Assembly (NCBI GenBank): GCA_012270885.1
Contig: JAAXHN010000009.1
Location: forward strand, 1-48,570
Direction of reading: 5' to 3'
Length of the DNA stretch: 48,570 bases
From: Acidimicrobiia bacterium
GTDB lineage: Bacteria > Actinomycetota > Acidimicrobiia > Spongiisociales > ZC4RG35
Shown: in pieces, positions 7,483-16,400 of the stretch
Numbering within the stretch: position 1 is the first letter of the stretch
Layout of the letters: each line of letters begins with the position of its first letter
Program-made: the position numbers and the translations under genes
The notes under the pieces: model-generated
The model's input: only the letters and a program-made list of their open reading frames with translations
What the model was told of the DNA's origin: nothing
The model's database searches: none

Positions 7483-8460
7483 CTAATAAGCGGCCAGGCG
7501 CCGGGCTGCGGTGGCTATCTTCCGGGCGTCGGGCCGGTAGGCGTCCTCGAGAGGAGGGCTGAAGGGGATGGGAACGTCAAGACCGCCCAGACGGGTGACC
7601 GGGGCGTCCAGCCAGTCGAAGCACTCCTCGGAGATTCGCGCCGAGATCTCCGCGCCGACCCCGACCAGCCGGTTGGCCGAATGCACCACCAGCGCCCGGG
7701 AGGTGCGGGTGACGCTCTCTGCCACGGTCGCGAAGTCGAGGGGCTTGAGAGAACGCAGGTCCACCACCTCGGACTCGATTCCCTCCGTGGCGAGTTCTGT
7801 GGCCGCCGCCAGTGTCTGGGGGACCTGCGCGCCGTAGGCCACAATGGTGAGATCCCTTCCCCGCCGGACCACCTTGGCCTCCCCGATGGGAACCAGGTGC
7901 TCGCCCTCGGGCACCGGTCCCCGGAGGGATCGGTAGAGGGGCTTTGCCTCGAAGTAGATCACCGGGTTGGGGTCCCGCACCGCCGAGCACAGGAGGCCCT
8001 TGGCGTCGGCGGAGTTGGAGGGCGCCACCACCTTCAGTCCGGGGGTGTGGACGAACCAGGCCTCGGGGTTCTGGCTATGAAAGGGACCTGATCGGATCCC
8101 TCCGTCCGAGGGAGCCCGGATCACCCAGGGAATCTTCCCGCCGAACCGGTAGTGGATGGTGGCGGCGGACTGGACGATCGAGTCGAAGCCGGTGGAGATG
8201 AAGTCGGCGAACTGCACCTCGACGATGGGACGCAGGCCCATGAGCGCCATCCCGTTGGCCATGCCGATGAAAGACTGCTCGACGAGAGGCGTGTTGAGCA
8301 CCCGGCGGTCGCCGAAGCGGGCGGCCAGGCCCTTGGTCACCTTGAAGGCGCCTCCGAAGTCGCCCCCCACGTCCTCGCCCAGTACCAGCACGTCGGGGTC
8401 TCTCTCCATCTCGTGCGCGATGGCCTCGGAGATGGCGGCGATGTAGGTGAGTTCCCTCAT
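7483..8460 (-). CDS. 2-oxoacid dehydrogenase E1 component, beta subunit
   Basis: This 325-residue transketolase-like beta subunit belongs to pyruvate or branched-chain 2-oxoacid dehydrogenase E1. Characteristic segments are LTYIAAISEAIAHEMERDP, LGEDVGGDFGGAFKVT, NTPLVEQSFIGMANGMALMG, the substrate-channel region IPWVIRAPSDGG, and the C-terminal transketolase domain DLRSLKPLDFATVAESV. It starts with ATGA overlapping the stop of the alpha subunit, as expected for an alpha2beta2 E1. The E2 and E3 genes are not in the window. Whether the substrate is pyruvate, a branched-chain oxoacid, or acetoin (whose E1 subunits look alike) cannot be decided by eye. Confidence 0.88.
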   Translation of the reverse strand: MRELTYIAAISEAIAHEMERDPDVLVLGEDVGGDFGGAFKVTKGLAARFGDRRVLNTPLVEQSFIGMANGMALMGLRPIVEVQFADFISTGFDSIVQSAATIHYRFGGKIPWVIRAPSDGGIRSGPFHSQNPEAWFVHTPGLKVVAPSNSADAKGLLCSAVRDPNPVIYFEAKPLYRSLRGPVPEGEHLVPIGEAKVVRRGRDLTIVAYGAQVPQTLAAATELATEGIESEVVDLRSLKPLDFATVAESVTRTSRALVVHSANRLVGVGAEISARISEECFDWLDAPVTRLGGLDVPIPFSPPLEDAYRPDARKIATAARRLAAY

Positions 8461-9533
8461 GCGTACACCCGGTCGGAGACGGTGCCGGGATCGGGGAAGG
8501 GCGCGGCCTCCGCCTCGGCGACGGCCGCGTCGATCTCGGTCCGCGCCCAGGTGTCTATCTCCTCCAGTTGAGATACTCCGACCACCCCTTCTGCGAGGAG
8601 CCTCCGGCGCTGGAGCGCCACCGGATCGCGGGCTTCCCAGCGCTCCAGGAGTTCCCGGGGGACGTACTCGGCGCCGTCGTGAATGGCATGGCCCAGCATG
8701 CGCATGGTCCGCGCCTCGATCACCGTCGGCCCGCCGCCCGACCGCGCCTGGTCCACGGCGGCCTTGATGGAGCGGTACATGGCCTCGACGTCGTTCCCGT
8801 CCTCGCTGCGAGCCGCGAGTCCGTACCCGGCGGCTCGCTCGGTGATGGCGAAGGTTGCCATCTGCTGGTCCAGGGGAGTGGAGTAGGCGTACTGGTTGTT
8901 CTCCACCACCAGCACCAGGGGGGCAGAGTACAGGGCCGCCATGTTCAAGGACTCGTGGTAGGGGCCAGTGGTGGTCCCCCCGTCGCCGCAGGCCGTGAGG
9001 GCCACCCGGGGTTCGCCCCGGTATTTGAAGGACATCGCCACTCCCAGGCTGAGGGGGATCTGCTGGGGGATGTGGGAGACGTACCCGATGATCCCGAGGC
9101 TCAAATCCCCCATGCCGTGCAGGTTGGCGTCCCGTCCACCGCTCGGACCGGTGACCCGGCCCAGGAGGTTCCCGAACACCCTGGCCGGCGTCATGCCCCG
9201 CACCAGGTACGATCCCACATCCCGGTGCATGGGGGCGATCACGTCGTCGGGACCCAGCGCCAGGCCCATGGGCACGCTGATTCCCTCATGTCCCCGTCCG
9301 CTGAACGTCCCTCCCAGGCCCCTTCCCTGCTTCCACATTGCCACCATGGTGTCGTCAAGGGTGCGGGTGAGGCGCATCCACCGGTAGAGGTCGATGCGCA
9401 GAGCGTCCGGGAGGTCGGCTATCACCTCCTCGGGCTCGGAGTGCGCAACGGGCGGCTCGGGTTCCTCGGGTTCGGGCTGAGGAGGCGTGGAGAAGAGAGC
9501 CTCCCTGATCTGGTCGCCCAGGGGGTCGCTCAT
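8457..9533 (-). CDS. 2-oxoacid dehydrogenase E1 component, alpha subunit
   Basis: This 358-residue thiamine-diphosphate-binding alpha subunit carries the cofactor motif ACGDGGTTTGPYHESLNMAA ending in ENNQYAYSTP (the GDG...N pattern). It also has GRGHEGISVPMGLAL, MHRDVGSYLVRGM and the phosphorylation-loop-like MRMLGHAIHDGAEYV region. ATG 9531-9533 is chosen because its ATGA overlaps the upstream permease stop; the longer track ORF reads through the permease antiframe. An N-terminal extension rich in Pro and Glu (PPQPEPEEPEPPVAHSEPEE) precedes the catalytic domain and may be a flexible linker. Together with the beta subunit it makes a complete E1 that oxidatively decarboxylates a 2-oxoacid onto a lipoyl E2. 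Confidence 0.88.
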   Translation of the reverse strand: MSDPLGDQIREALFSTPPQPEPEEPEPPVAHSEPEEVIADLPDALRIDLYRWMRLTRTLDDTMVAMWKQGRGLGGTFSGRGHEGISVPMGLALGPDDVIAPMHRDVGSYLVRGMTPARVFGNLLGRVTGPSGGRDANLHGMGDLSLGIIGYVSHIPQQIPLSLGVAMSFKYRGEPRVALTACGDGGTTTGPYHESLNMAALYSAPLVLVVENNQYAYSTPLDQQMATFAITERAAGYGLAARSEDGNDVEAMYRSIKAAVDQARSGGGPTVIEARTMRMLGHAIHDGAEYVPRELLERWEARDPVALQRRRLLAEGVVGVSQLEEIDTWARTEIDAAVAEAEAAPFPDPGTVSDRVYA

Positions 9534-10336
9534 TTCAGGAGGGTCCGGCCGAGTCGGCGGGAGGTGATCGCCAGGCCCACCACTCCCATGGCCACCAGCA
9601 CCCCGGTATGAGCGAGGAGCGTCCAGTCGAAGCTTCCCAGGGTGAAGGCCCTCAACAGCTCCGTTCCGTGATATAGGGGAGAGATCTGCATGATGGGTTG
9701 GAGGAAGGAGGGGTACACGCTCAGAGGATAGAAAGTTCCCGAGAATAGGAATAGGGGCAGGATCACCAACTGGATCATGTCGAAGTCGTGCCAGGTGCGC
9801 ATGAAGGTTACCGCCGCGAAGCCTGCCGCGGAGAAGGTGAATCCCACCAGCAGGGCGCCGAGGAGCGCCCCCACCGCCCAGAGGGTGTCGGTGAGCCCCA
9901 CGATGTACATGAGCGCCAGGAACCCGCAGGCGTAGATCCCGGCGCGCAGCTGTGACCAGACGATCTCCCCCACCGCTATGTCGGCCACCCGCATGGGGGT
10001 GGACAGCACCGCGTCGTAGGTGCGGTTGTAGTGAAGCTTGAAGAAGACCGGAAAAGTGGACTCGATGATGGCCCCGTTCATGGCGGAGGCCGCCAGCAGC
10101 CCGGGCGCCACGAAGGAGGCGTAGCTTAGGGAGACCCCTCCCTGGGTGGTGACCTCCCCCACGAACTCGCCCAGTCCCACTCCCACCCCCAGGAGGTAGA
10201 AGACCGGTTCGCAGAATCCGGCGATGATCACCAGCCAGATGCGCTTGTAGACCAGCAGGTTTCGCTGGATGAGCCGACCCGCTCCCCGGGTAGGGCGGGA
10301 CTGGGGCGGGATCCATCTGGTGAGGAGAAGACTCAC
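9530..10336 (-). CDS. ABC-2 type transporter permease (second of pair)
   Basis: This 268-residue polytopic protein has about six hydrophobic segments (for example VIIAGFCEPVFYLLGVGVGLG, VGALLGALLVGFTFSAAGFA and LVILPLFLFSGTFYPLSVYP). It carries the ABC-2 permease hallmark SGTFYPLSVYPSFLQPIMQISPLYHGTELLRA. The GTG start at 10334-10336 overlaps the stop of the first permease (GTGA). Its TGA overlaps the E1 alpha start. NodJ/DrrB-type proteins like this export polyketides, drugs, lipids or polysaccharides together with a separate ATPase. The two permeases are similar in architecture and probably form a heterodimeric channel driven by the adjacent ATPase. Confidence 0.85.
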   Translation of the reverse strand: MSLLLTRWIPPQSRPTRGAGRLIQRNLLVYKRIWLVIIAGFCEPVFYLLGVGVGLGEFVGEVTTQGGVSLSYASFVAPGLLAASAMNGAIIESTFPVFFKLHYNRTYDAVLSTPMRVADIAVGEIVWSQLRAGIYACGFLALMYIVGLTDTLWAVGALLGALLVGFTFSAAGFAAVTFMRTWHDFDMIQLVILPLFLFSGTFYPLSVYPSFLQPIMQISPLYHGTELLRAFTLGSFDWTLLAHTGVLVAMGVVGLAITSRRLGRTLLK

Positions 10337-11109
10337 AGGTGGAGCGTCTTTCTGAGCTGGCGGATGGCGGCCCACCATCCCACGATGGTGGCCCCCGAGA
10401 GGTAGCCCACTTCCACCCACAGCGAGAGGGTGAGCGGCGTTCCCAAGGTGATCGACCGGCACAGGTCGACGCCGTGCCACACGGGGCTGACCAGGGCCAG
10501 GGGCTCGAGATAGTCGGGGAGGCGATCGATGGGGAAGAACGCGCCGGAGAAGAGGAACAGCGGGATGAGGCTGAATCTGAACAGGGCGATCATGGTGGAG
10601 TCTTCCTTGAACCAGCAGGCCAAAAAGGCCATGGGCGAGGCGAACGCCATCCCGCACAGCACCGCGGCAGGCACCGCGGTCAGGCCCCTGGCCAGGGGGG
10701 CGGCTCCGAAGGCCCAGATCACCACCGCGAAGGCGACCGAGACGAACACCAGCCTGATGAACACCCAGATCATCAGGCCGTTGAGGATGTCGTCGGGGGT
10801 GACTGGGGTGGAGATCTGCGCCCAGAAGTGCTTGCGCCACTTGATGCCGGTCCGCACCGGCCAGGAGGAGTCGGTGATAGCGGTCTGCATGGCGGAGGCG
10901 GCCATCAGGCCCGGGGCGAGGAAGGCCAGGTAGCCCGCTCCTCCCAGCGCCTGGTCGGCGGTCCGGTCGATCAGGGTGCCGAGACCCACCCCCATGGCAA
11001 GGAGGAAGAGAATCGGGCGGAGCCAGGTGGTGATGACTGTGCCCCGCCAGGTGCGCTTGTAGTAGCGCCACTCCGACTCGACGATCAGAAGCGCCCGGGG
11101 GGTGGTCAT
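10333..11109 (-). CDS. ABC-2 type transporter permease (first of pair)
   Basis: This 258-residue membrane protein starts MTTPRALLIVESEWRYYKRTWRG, with an amphipathic N-terminal helix typical of ABC-2 permeases. About six transmembrane segments follow, and the conserved SGAFFPIDRLPDYLEPLALVSPVWHGVDL motif sits between helices 5 and 6. Its ATG overlaps the ATPase stop (ATGA) and its stop overlaps the next permease start, giving an ATPase-permease-permease operon. Substrate is unknown. Direct coupling to E1 subunits downstream is unusual and might mean transport of a product made from a branched acyl-CoA, but this is speculation. Confidence 0.85.
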   Translation of the reverse strand: MTTPRALLIVESEWRYYKRTWRGTVITTWLRPILFLLAMGVGLGTLIDRTADQALGGAGYLAFLAPGLMAASAMQTAITDSSWPVRTGIKWRKHFWAQISTPVTPDDILNGLMIWVFIRLVFVSVAFAVVIWAFGAAPLARGLTAVPAAVLCGMAFASPMAFLACWFKEDSTMIALFRFSLIPLFLFSGAFFPIDRLPDYLEPLALVSPVWHGVDLCRSITLGTPLTLSLWVEVGYLSGATIVGWWAAIRQLRKTLHL

Positions 11110-12032
11110 TCGATGAGCTGGCGGCCGGTGAGCCGCAGGAAGACGTCCTCGAGAGTGGAGCGGCGGATCAGGGTGGAGACGGGGTGTATGTCCCGCCGGG
11201 CCAGGTAGGCGGCGACCTCGTCGGCGTTGTGGGTGTAGATCATGACCTTATCGGGGAGTTCCTCGGTGCGTTCGGCGACCTCCTCGATGATGGGCATCGC
11301 CTGGAGGCGTTGGCCGGCGTCGAAGCGCATCTCCAGCACGTCTCGGGTGGAGTAGCGCTCGAGGAGTTCCCGGGGCGATCCCTCGGCGACTATCCGTCCC
11401 CTGTCCATCACCACCAGCCGGTCACAGAGTTGTTCGGCCTCGTCCATGTAGTGGGTGGTGATGATCAGGGTCACTCCCTCCCGCTTGAGCTGGTAGAGAC
11501 GATCCCACACCACATGCCGGGCCTGGGGATCGAGCCCGGTGGTGGGTTCGTCGAGGATCACCAACTCGGGCTGGTTGATCAGCCCCCGGGCGATGATCAG
11601 CCGCCGCTTCATACCGCCCGACAGGAGATCCACCCGGTCGTCACGGCGCTCGGAGAGCTGCACGAATTCCAGCAGTTCGTCGATCCGGAGGTCGATCTCG
11701 GTTTTCCTCATGTGGAAGTAGCGTCCGTAGGTGAGGAGGTTCTCGTACACCGAGAGTTCCCGGTCCAGGTTGTCCTCCTGGGGGACGACCCCCAACCGTC
11801 CCCGGATCTTGATCCCCTCGGTTCGGGGATCCATCCCCAGCACCCGCAGGTGCCCGGAGGTGGTGGGGGAGACGGCGCCGATCATCCGCATCGTGGAACT
11901 CTTGCCCGCCCCGTTGGGGCCGAGGAACCCGAACGCCTCGCCGGGATAGATGTCGAAGTCGACGTTGTCGACCGCTGTGAAGTCCCCGAACTTCTTGCTC
12001 AACCCACGTCCGACCACAAGCGACTCGACCAT
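11106..12032 (-). CDS. ABC transporter ATP-binding protein (DrrA/NodI type)
   Basis: The 308-residue nucleotide-binding protein has Walker A GPNGAGKSS, the Q-loop VVPQEDNLDRELSVYENLL, signature LSGGMKRRL, Walker B LVILDEPTTGLDPQAR and H-loop IITTHYMDEAEQLCDRL. A C-terminal extension of about 80 residues (YSTRDVLEMRF... to ...STLEDVFLRLTGRQLIE) is typical of DrrA/NodI exporters. ATG 12030-12032 is chosen because the family N-terminus (VVGRGLSKKFGDFTAVDNV) starts there; upstream codons in the longer ORF are low-complexity antisense. It energises the two overlapping permeases. A 38-nt gap separates it from the DNA methyltransferase, so it may have its own promoter or belong to the longer nrdJ transcript. 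Confidence 0.92.
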   Translation of the reverse strand: MVESLVVGRGLSKKFGDFTAVDNVDFDIYPGEAFGFLGPNGAGKSSTMRMIGAVSPTTSGHLRVLGMDPRTEGIKIRGRLGVVPQEDNLDRELSVYENLLTYGRYFHMRKTEIDLRIDELLEFVQLSERRDDRVDLLSGGMKRRLIIARGLINQPELVILDEPTTGLDPQARHVVWDRLYQLKREGVTLIITTHYMDEAEQLCDRLVVMDRGRIVAEGSPRELLERYSTRDVLEMRFDAGQRLQAMPIIEEVAERTEELPDKVMIYTHNADEVAAYLARRDIHPVSTLIRRSTLEDVFLRLTGRQLIE

Positions 12033-12070
12033 TCGGAATAGGCTACCCTCAGCCGAGCGGAGCTTGGGTT

Positions 12071-12994
12071 CTAAGCGCCAAGGGCCTCGATTTCTTCGTC
12101 CGGTGCGTCCACGAAAGAGACCGGAGTGGTCACGGATGCAAGGCGACGGCGCATCACCGCCAGGGCCTCGGGGTTGTTGTCCACCAGGATGAAGCGGCGG
12201 CCGAGCTTCGAGGCGACCGCCCCGGTGGTGCCGCTTCCTGCGAAGAAGTCCAACACCCAGTCGCCCTCCCGGCTCGAGGCCTGCACTATGCGGCGGAGCA
12301 CGCCCTCGGGCTTCTGCGTAGGGTAGCCGGTCTTCTCGCGGCCGGTGGGCGAAACGATGGTGTGCCACCAGACATCGGTGGGGAGCTTTCCCCGTTCGGC
12401 CTTCTCGGCGGTCACCAGCCCCGGCGCCATGTAGGGCTCCCGGTCGACGGCGGCATTGTCGAAGTGATAGCGGCGGGGATCTTTCACATAAACCAGGATG
12501 TTGTCGTGCTTGGTCGGCCAGCGGCGGCGGGCCCGAGCGCCGTAGTCATAGGCCCAGATGATCTCGTTCAGGAAGCACTCCCGGCCGAACAGCGAGTCCA
12601 GAAGGACCTTGGCGTAATGGACCTCCCGGTAGTCGAGGTGCAGGTAGAGGGTGCCGTGGGCGGCCAGGAGCCGCCGGGCCTCGACCAGACGGGGCTCGAG
12701 GAACGCCCAGTAGTCGCCAAAGGAGTCGTCGTAGGCGGAAAGGCGGCCCGCCACCGTCCGGTACGACGCCCCCTTGAAGCCTCGCCGGTCACCGTCGGGG
12801 TCGGCGGTGGTGTGCAGCGTCTGGCGGGTCTGGCGCCGTCCGGTGTTGAACGGGGGGTCGATGTACACCAGGGAGATGGTCTCATCGGGTATTGCTCGGA
12901 GCACCGGAAGGTTGTCCCCCGACACCACGAGGTTCGGGCCGTCCAGATGGCCATTGCTGTAATCGAGCCCCCCCAGGCCCACCCTGGTCATCAC
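12071..12994 (-). CDS. Orphan beta-class DNA methyltransferase (N6-adenine/N4-cytosine)
   Basis: This 307-residue site-specific DNA methyltransferase has catalytic motif IV as DPPFNTG (residues 46-52) followed, near the C-terminus, by the SAM-binding motif I DFFAGSGTTGAVASKLGRRF and the preceding GYPTQKPEGVLRRIV (motif X-like). The order IV...X-I defines the beta class (M.HinfI/CcrM-like). No restriction endonuclease, specificity subunit or Vsr gene lies nearby, so it is probably a solitary epigenetic methylase. Its GTGATG start overlaps the MOSC stop, tying it to the nrdJ-MOSC transcript. Co-transcription with ribonucleotide reductase would be consistent with replication-linked methylation (inference). 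Recognition sequence unknown. Confidence 0.87.
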   Translation of the reverse strand: MMTRVGLGGLDYSNGHLDGPNLVVSGDNLPVLRAIPDETISLVYIDPPFNTGRRQTRQTLHTTADPDGDRRGFKGASYRTVAGRLSAYDDSFGDYWAFLEPRLVEARRLLAAHGTLYLHLDYREVHYAKVLLDSLFGRECFLNEIIWAYDYGARARRRWPTKHDNILVYVKDPRRYHFDNAAVDREPYMAPGLVTAEKAERGKLPTDVWWHTIVSPTGREKTGYPTQKPEGVLRRIVQASSREGDWVLDFFAGSGTTGAVASKLGRRFILVDNNPEALAVMRRRLASVTTPVSFVDAPDEEIEALGA

Positions 12995-13437
12995 ATATCG
13001 CCCGGAGAGGGCCCGATCCGGACCGGGTCGCCCACCCGGATGACCCCGCCCTTCACAACCTGGGCCGCGATGCCGGCCCGTCCCTCGAGGGCCTCCCGGG
13101 CCCGGGGGCCGACGGTCTGGTACATCCGCTCACAGGGCGGGCAGTCCCGCCATACCGACAGGATGGCATCCCCGAGATGGATCAGGGTGCCGGTGGTGCG
13201 GGGGAGGCGATCGGCGTCCACCGTGATGTTGCGGCGGGTCGCACCCGCCGGTATGGGGTATCCCAACCGGTCGGCGGCTTCATCCAGTTCGCCCTCGGCG
13301 ACCACCGTCACGTTGCGGGTGGTCCCCAGGTAGCGGTCGCCTTCCAGGCCCTTTCCCTCCACCGCCACCACCTTGGTGACCTCGGTCAGGTCGGCCTTGT
13401 GGAGGGGAGCGAGGTGGAGATGGGTTACCGAGGCCAC
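12991..13437 (-). CDS. MOSC-domain protein
   Basis: The 148-residue protein is a stand-alone MOSC (molybdenum cofactor sulfurase C-terminal) domain. Family features are EGKGLEGDRYLGTTRNVTVV near the N-terminus, ATRRNITVDADRL in the middle, and the conserved cysteine segment WRDCPPCERMYQTV at about 98-112, followed by a C-terminal GGVIRVGDPVRI beta segment. MOSC proteins bind the molybdenum cofactor or transfer sulfur. A form-II molybdenum hydroxylase lies further down the same strand and may be its client (inference). The GTG start at 13435-13437 is 4 nt past the nrdJ stop and its TGA overlaps the methyltransferase start. Confidence 0.87.
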   Translation of the reverse strand: MASVTHLHLAPLHKADLTEVTKVVAVEGKGLEGDRYLGTTRNVTVVAEGELDEAADRLGYPIPAGATRRNITVDADRLPRTTGTLIHLGDAILSVWRDCPPCERMYQTVGPRAREALEGRAGIAAQVVKGGVIRVGDPVRIGPSPGDM

Positions 13438-13441
13438 CGGC

Positions 13442-16400
13442 CTAGCTGCAGCCGAGCGACGCCCCGCAGTTGAGGCAGCGGTAGCAACTCCCGTTGCGGA
13501 CCGTCATGTGACCGCACTCGTCGCACATGGGAGCGTCTCCCATCATCTTGCTCAAGAGGATCTGCGCCGAGGAGGGCATCATGGCGGTCCCGCCTCCGCC
13601 TTCGGCCTCGGGAAAGAGCTGGTATATAAGGTCGGCGGTGGCCGGGGAGTCGGCGAACTGTGCGGCCTCCTTCACCGCTTCCAGGTTGTCCTCCTCCTGG
13701 GCGGCGGCGAGGGCCAACTGCTGTCCCCGGTCCGAGACCGTCGGATGGGGTTCTTCGGGAAGCTCCTGCAACTCGGGGGTCCTGACCTGGCCCAGGTCTT
13801 CCCGTTCCAAGTACTCGATGGCCAGGGCCCGGAAGATGTAGTCGACCATGGAGGAGGTCATCTTGATGTTGGGATGGTTCTGCACCAGCCCCCGGGGCTC
13901 GAAGGTCTGGTACATGAAGGTGTCCACGAACTCCTCGAGCGGGACCCCGTACTGGAGGCCCTTTGAGACCGCGATGGCGAAACAGGAGAGGATGCCCCGC
14001 AGGGTGGCGCCCTCTTTGGCCAGGTCGATGAACAACTCTCCGAGGGTGCCGTCGTTGTACTCGCCGGTGCGGATATACAGCTTGTGACCGCCCACCCTGG
14101 CTTCCCGGGTCCAGCCCGCCCGGCGGGACGAGAGGAGGAACCGGGGTGGCTTCATGCCCTGGGAGTACGCCTGGGTGGGAGAGGTCCCCTCTGGGAGCGG
14201 TCCGTAGGCCAGGCGCTGTTCGATGCCGAGCGCCTCCTCGAGTTCCGGCTCGTCCTCACCGGAGGAGTCGTCGCCGGCCGAGGAGAGCGGCTGGGAGACC
14301 TTGGATCCGTCCCGGTAGAGGGCCATCGACTTGAGACCCAGCTTCCAGGACAGGTCGTAGGCGTCCTTGATGTCGTCGGGGCTCACGTCGTTGGGCATGT
14401 TGATGGTCTTCGAGATGGCGCCGGAGATGAACGGCTGGGCGGCGGCCATCATCCGGATGTGCCCGTTGTGGTGGATGAACCGCCGTCCGTGGCGACCGTT
14501 GCGGTTGGCGGTGTCGAACACGGCCAGGTGCTCTTCCTTGAGGTGGGGAGCGCCCTCGATGGTCTGACGGCCGCAGACGTAGTCGCCGGCCGCGTCTATC
14601 TGGTCGGGGCTGAAGCCCAGGAATGAAAGGAGGTCGAAGTCGAGCCGCTGGGACTGGGAGGGTTCCACTCCCAGACGCCGCAGGGTCGGCTCGCCCACCG
14701 CCAGCACGTTGAATGCGTGCCGCAGTTCGAACATCCCCGGAAGGGACTCCTCGATCCGGTCGAGGTCCTCGTCTGCGAAGCCGTGCGCGCGGAGGCTTCT
14801 CCGGTTGATGTGGGGAGACCCCTCGAGAGATGAGGTGCCCACCACGTAGTCGATGATCTGCCGCTTCTCCTCGGGGGTGTAGCCCAGGGTCTCGAGAGCC
14901 GGTCCCACCGACTGGTTGACGATCTTGAAGTACCCGCCTCCCGCCAGTTTCTTGAACTTGACCAGGGCGAAGTCGGGCTCGACCCCGGTGGTGTCGCAGT
15001 CCATAAGGAGGCCGATTGTGTTGTGCGACACGAAGCCGTTGGCCACATAAGTCACGTTTTCGGGAACCGACAGGTCGTAGGTCCACTGTTCCTCGCCCAA
15101 ATCTGCGGTCTCAACCCGGTCGTAGAAATAGTCGAGCAGGCGGGCCAGCTCGGGGTCTCGCGTGCGTTCCAGAAGCTCTTGGGCCGAGCGACGCGACACC
15201 ATCCCGTACCTCGCCAGAGAAGCCAGCATGATGCGTCGCAGGCGACCCTTCTCGGGGACCAACCGGTCGATGAGGGCGCGGGGCGCCGGGATACGGTCCT
15301 TTCGCGCTCCCTGGGGCTTGCTGGTGGAGACCAGGCGAGCCTGCTTGCGACCGCTGATGAACCCGATCTCCTCGGAAAAGCGCATTGAGTGGGCGAGGTT
15401 GAGGAGGCGGAGCACGGCCAGTGGCGAGTTGCCCCATCCCGTTGTGTCCATCTTGCGAGTGGTGGGGAAGCCGAGCGCCAGGAGAAGAGACTGGATGTCA
15501 CGGCTGAACTCGATCGACGTGGTCGACCAGTTGGGATAGCCGCTTGTGACAGTGCCGTCGGCTTCGAACAGGCCTCGGACGAAGGATCGGTAAGTCTCGG
15601 GATCGTTGGATGCGAGCACCGCGTCGGGAATGCGCGGGTGCCATCCCTTCCCGACCCAGCCCTCGGTCGGTGCGGACTTGGCGAAGCCGCAGGCCTCCCA
15701 CCACACGATCAGCGGTACCGAGTGGAAAGCCACTTCCGTATAGCCTTGCTTCTCGGTCATGTGGGCTTCAAGGTTGAAGAGCTCTTTCCCGAGCCATCGG
15801 AGGCGTTCGGTCACCTCGAACTCACCGGCGGTGACGCAGAAGCGCAAACCCCTGGCATGGAGAGACCCGTCACCCATGAAGTAGCCGACAAACTCGGCCA
15901 ACCGGGCGGTCATCTTCCTCGGGACCCTGGTGGTGAAGTCCCCCGTCCAGTGCATCTCTCCCAGGGGGGGCAGGGTCACCTTGCGGGGAGCGCCCACCAA
16001 CTGGTTCATCTGCAGTGGAACCAGATCACCGGGCTCTATCTCTCCGAATCTCTTCCAGACCCAGTCGCCGCTGGGGAGGTCGACTACTTTGATGCGGTGG
16101 GTGGGAGTGCCCTGGATGCGATAGCCGCGACCGGTGTCGACCGTCACCAAGGGCTCTGTTCCGTTGACGTAGAAGCGGGTGGCTGTCCTGGGACCTTCGT
16201 CGGTTCCGACCAGGATGCCGAGGTCCTGCCACCGGGCGCCCTCGGGGTCGCCCAGCGATCGGAGCCTAACCAGGCCTCGCTCGGTGGGGATCAGCGACCC
16301 GCCCACCAGACAGCCGGTGGGCGCAATCACGCTTGCTTGGGCGTTCCGGTAGCCATGGCGGGCTCCAAGTTCCATAGCGGTGTCCCAGACCTCGCGTGCT

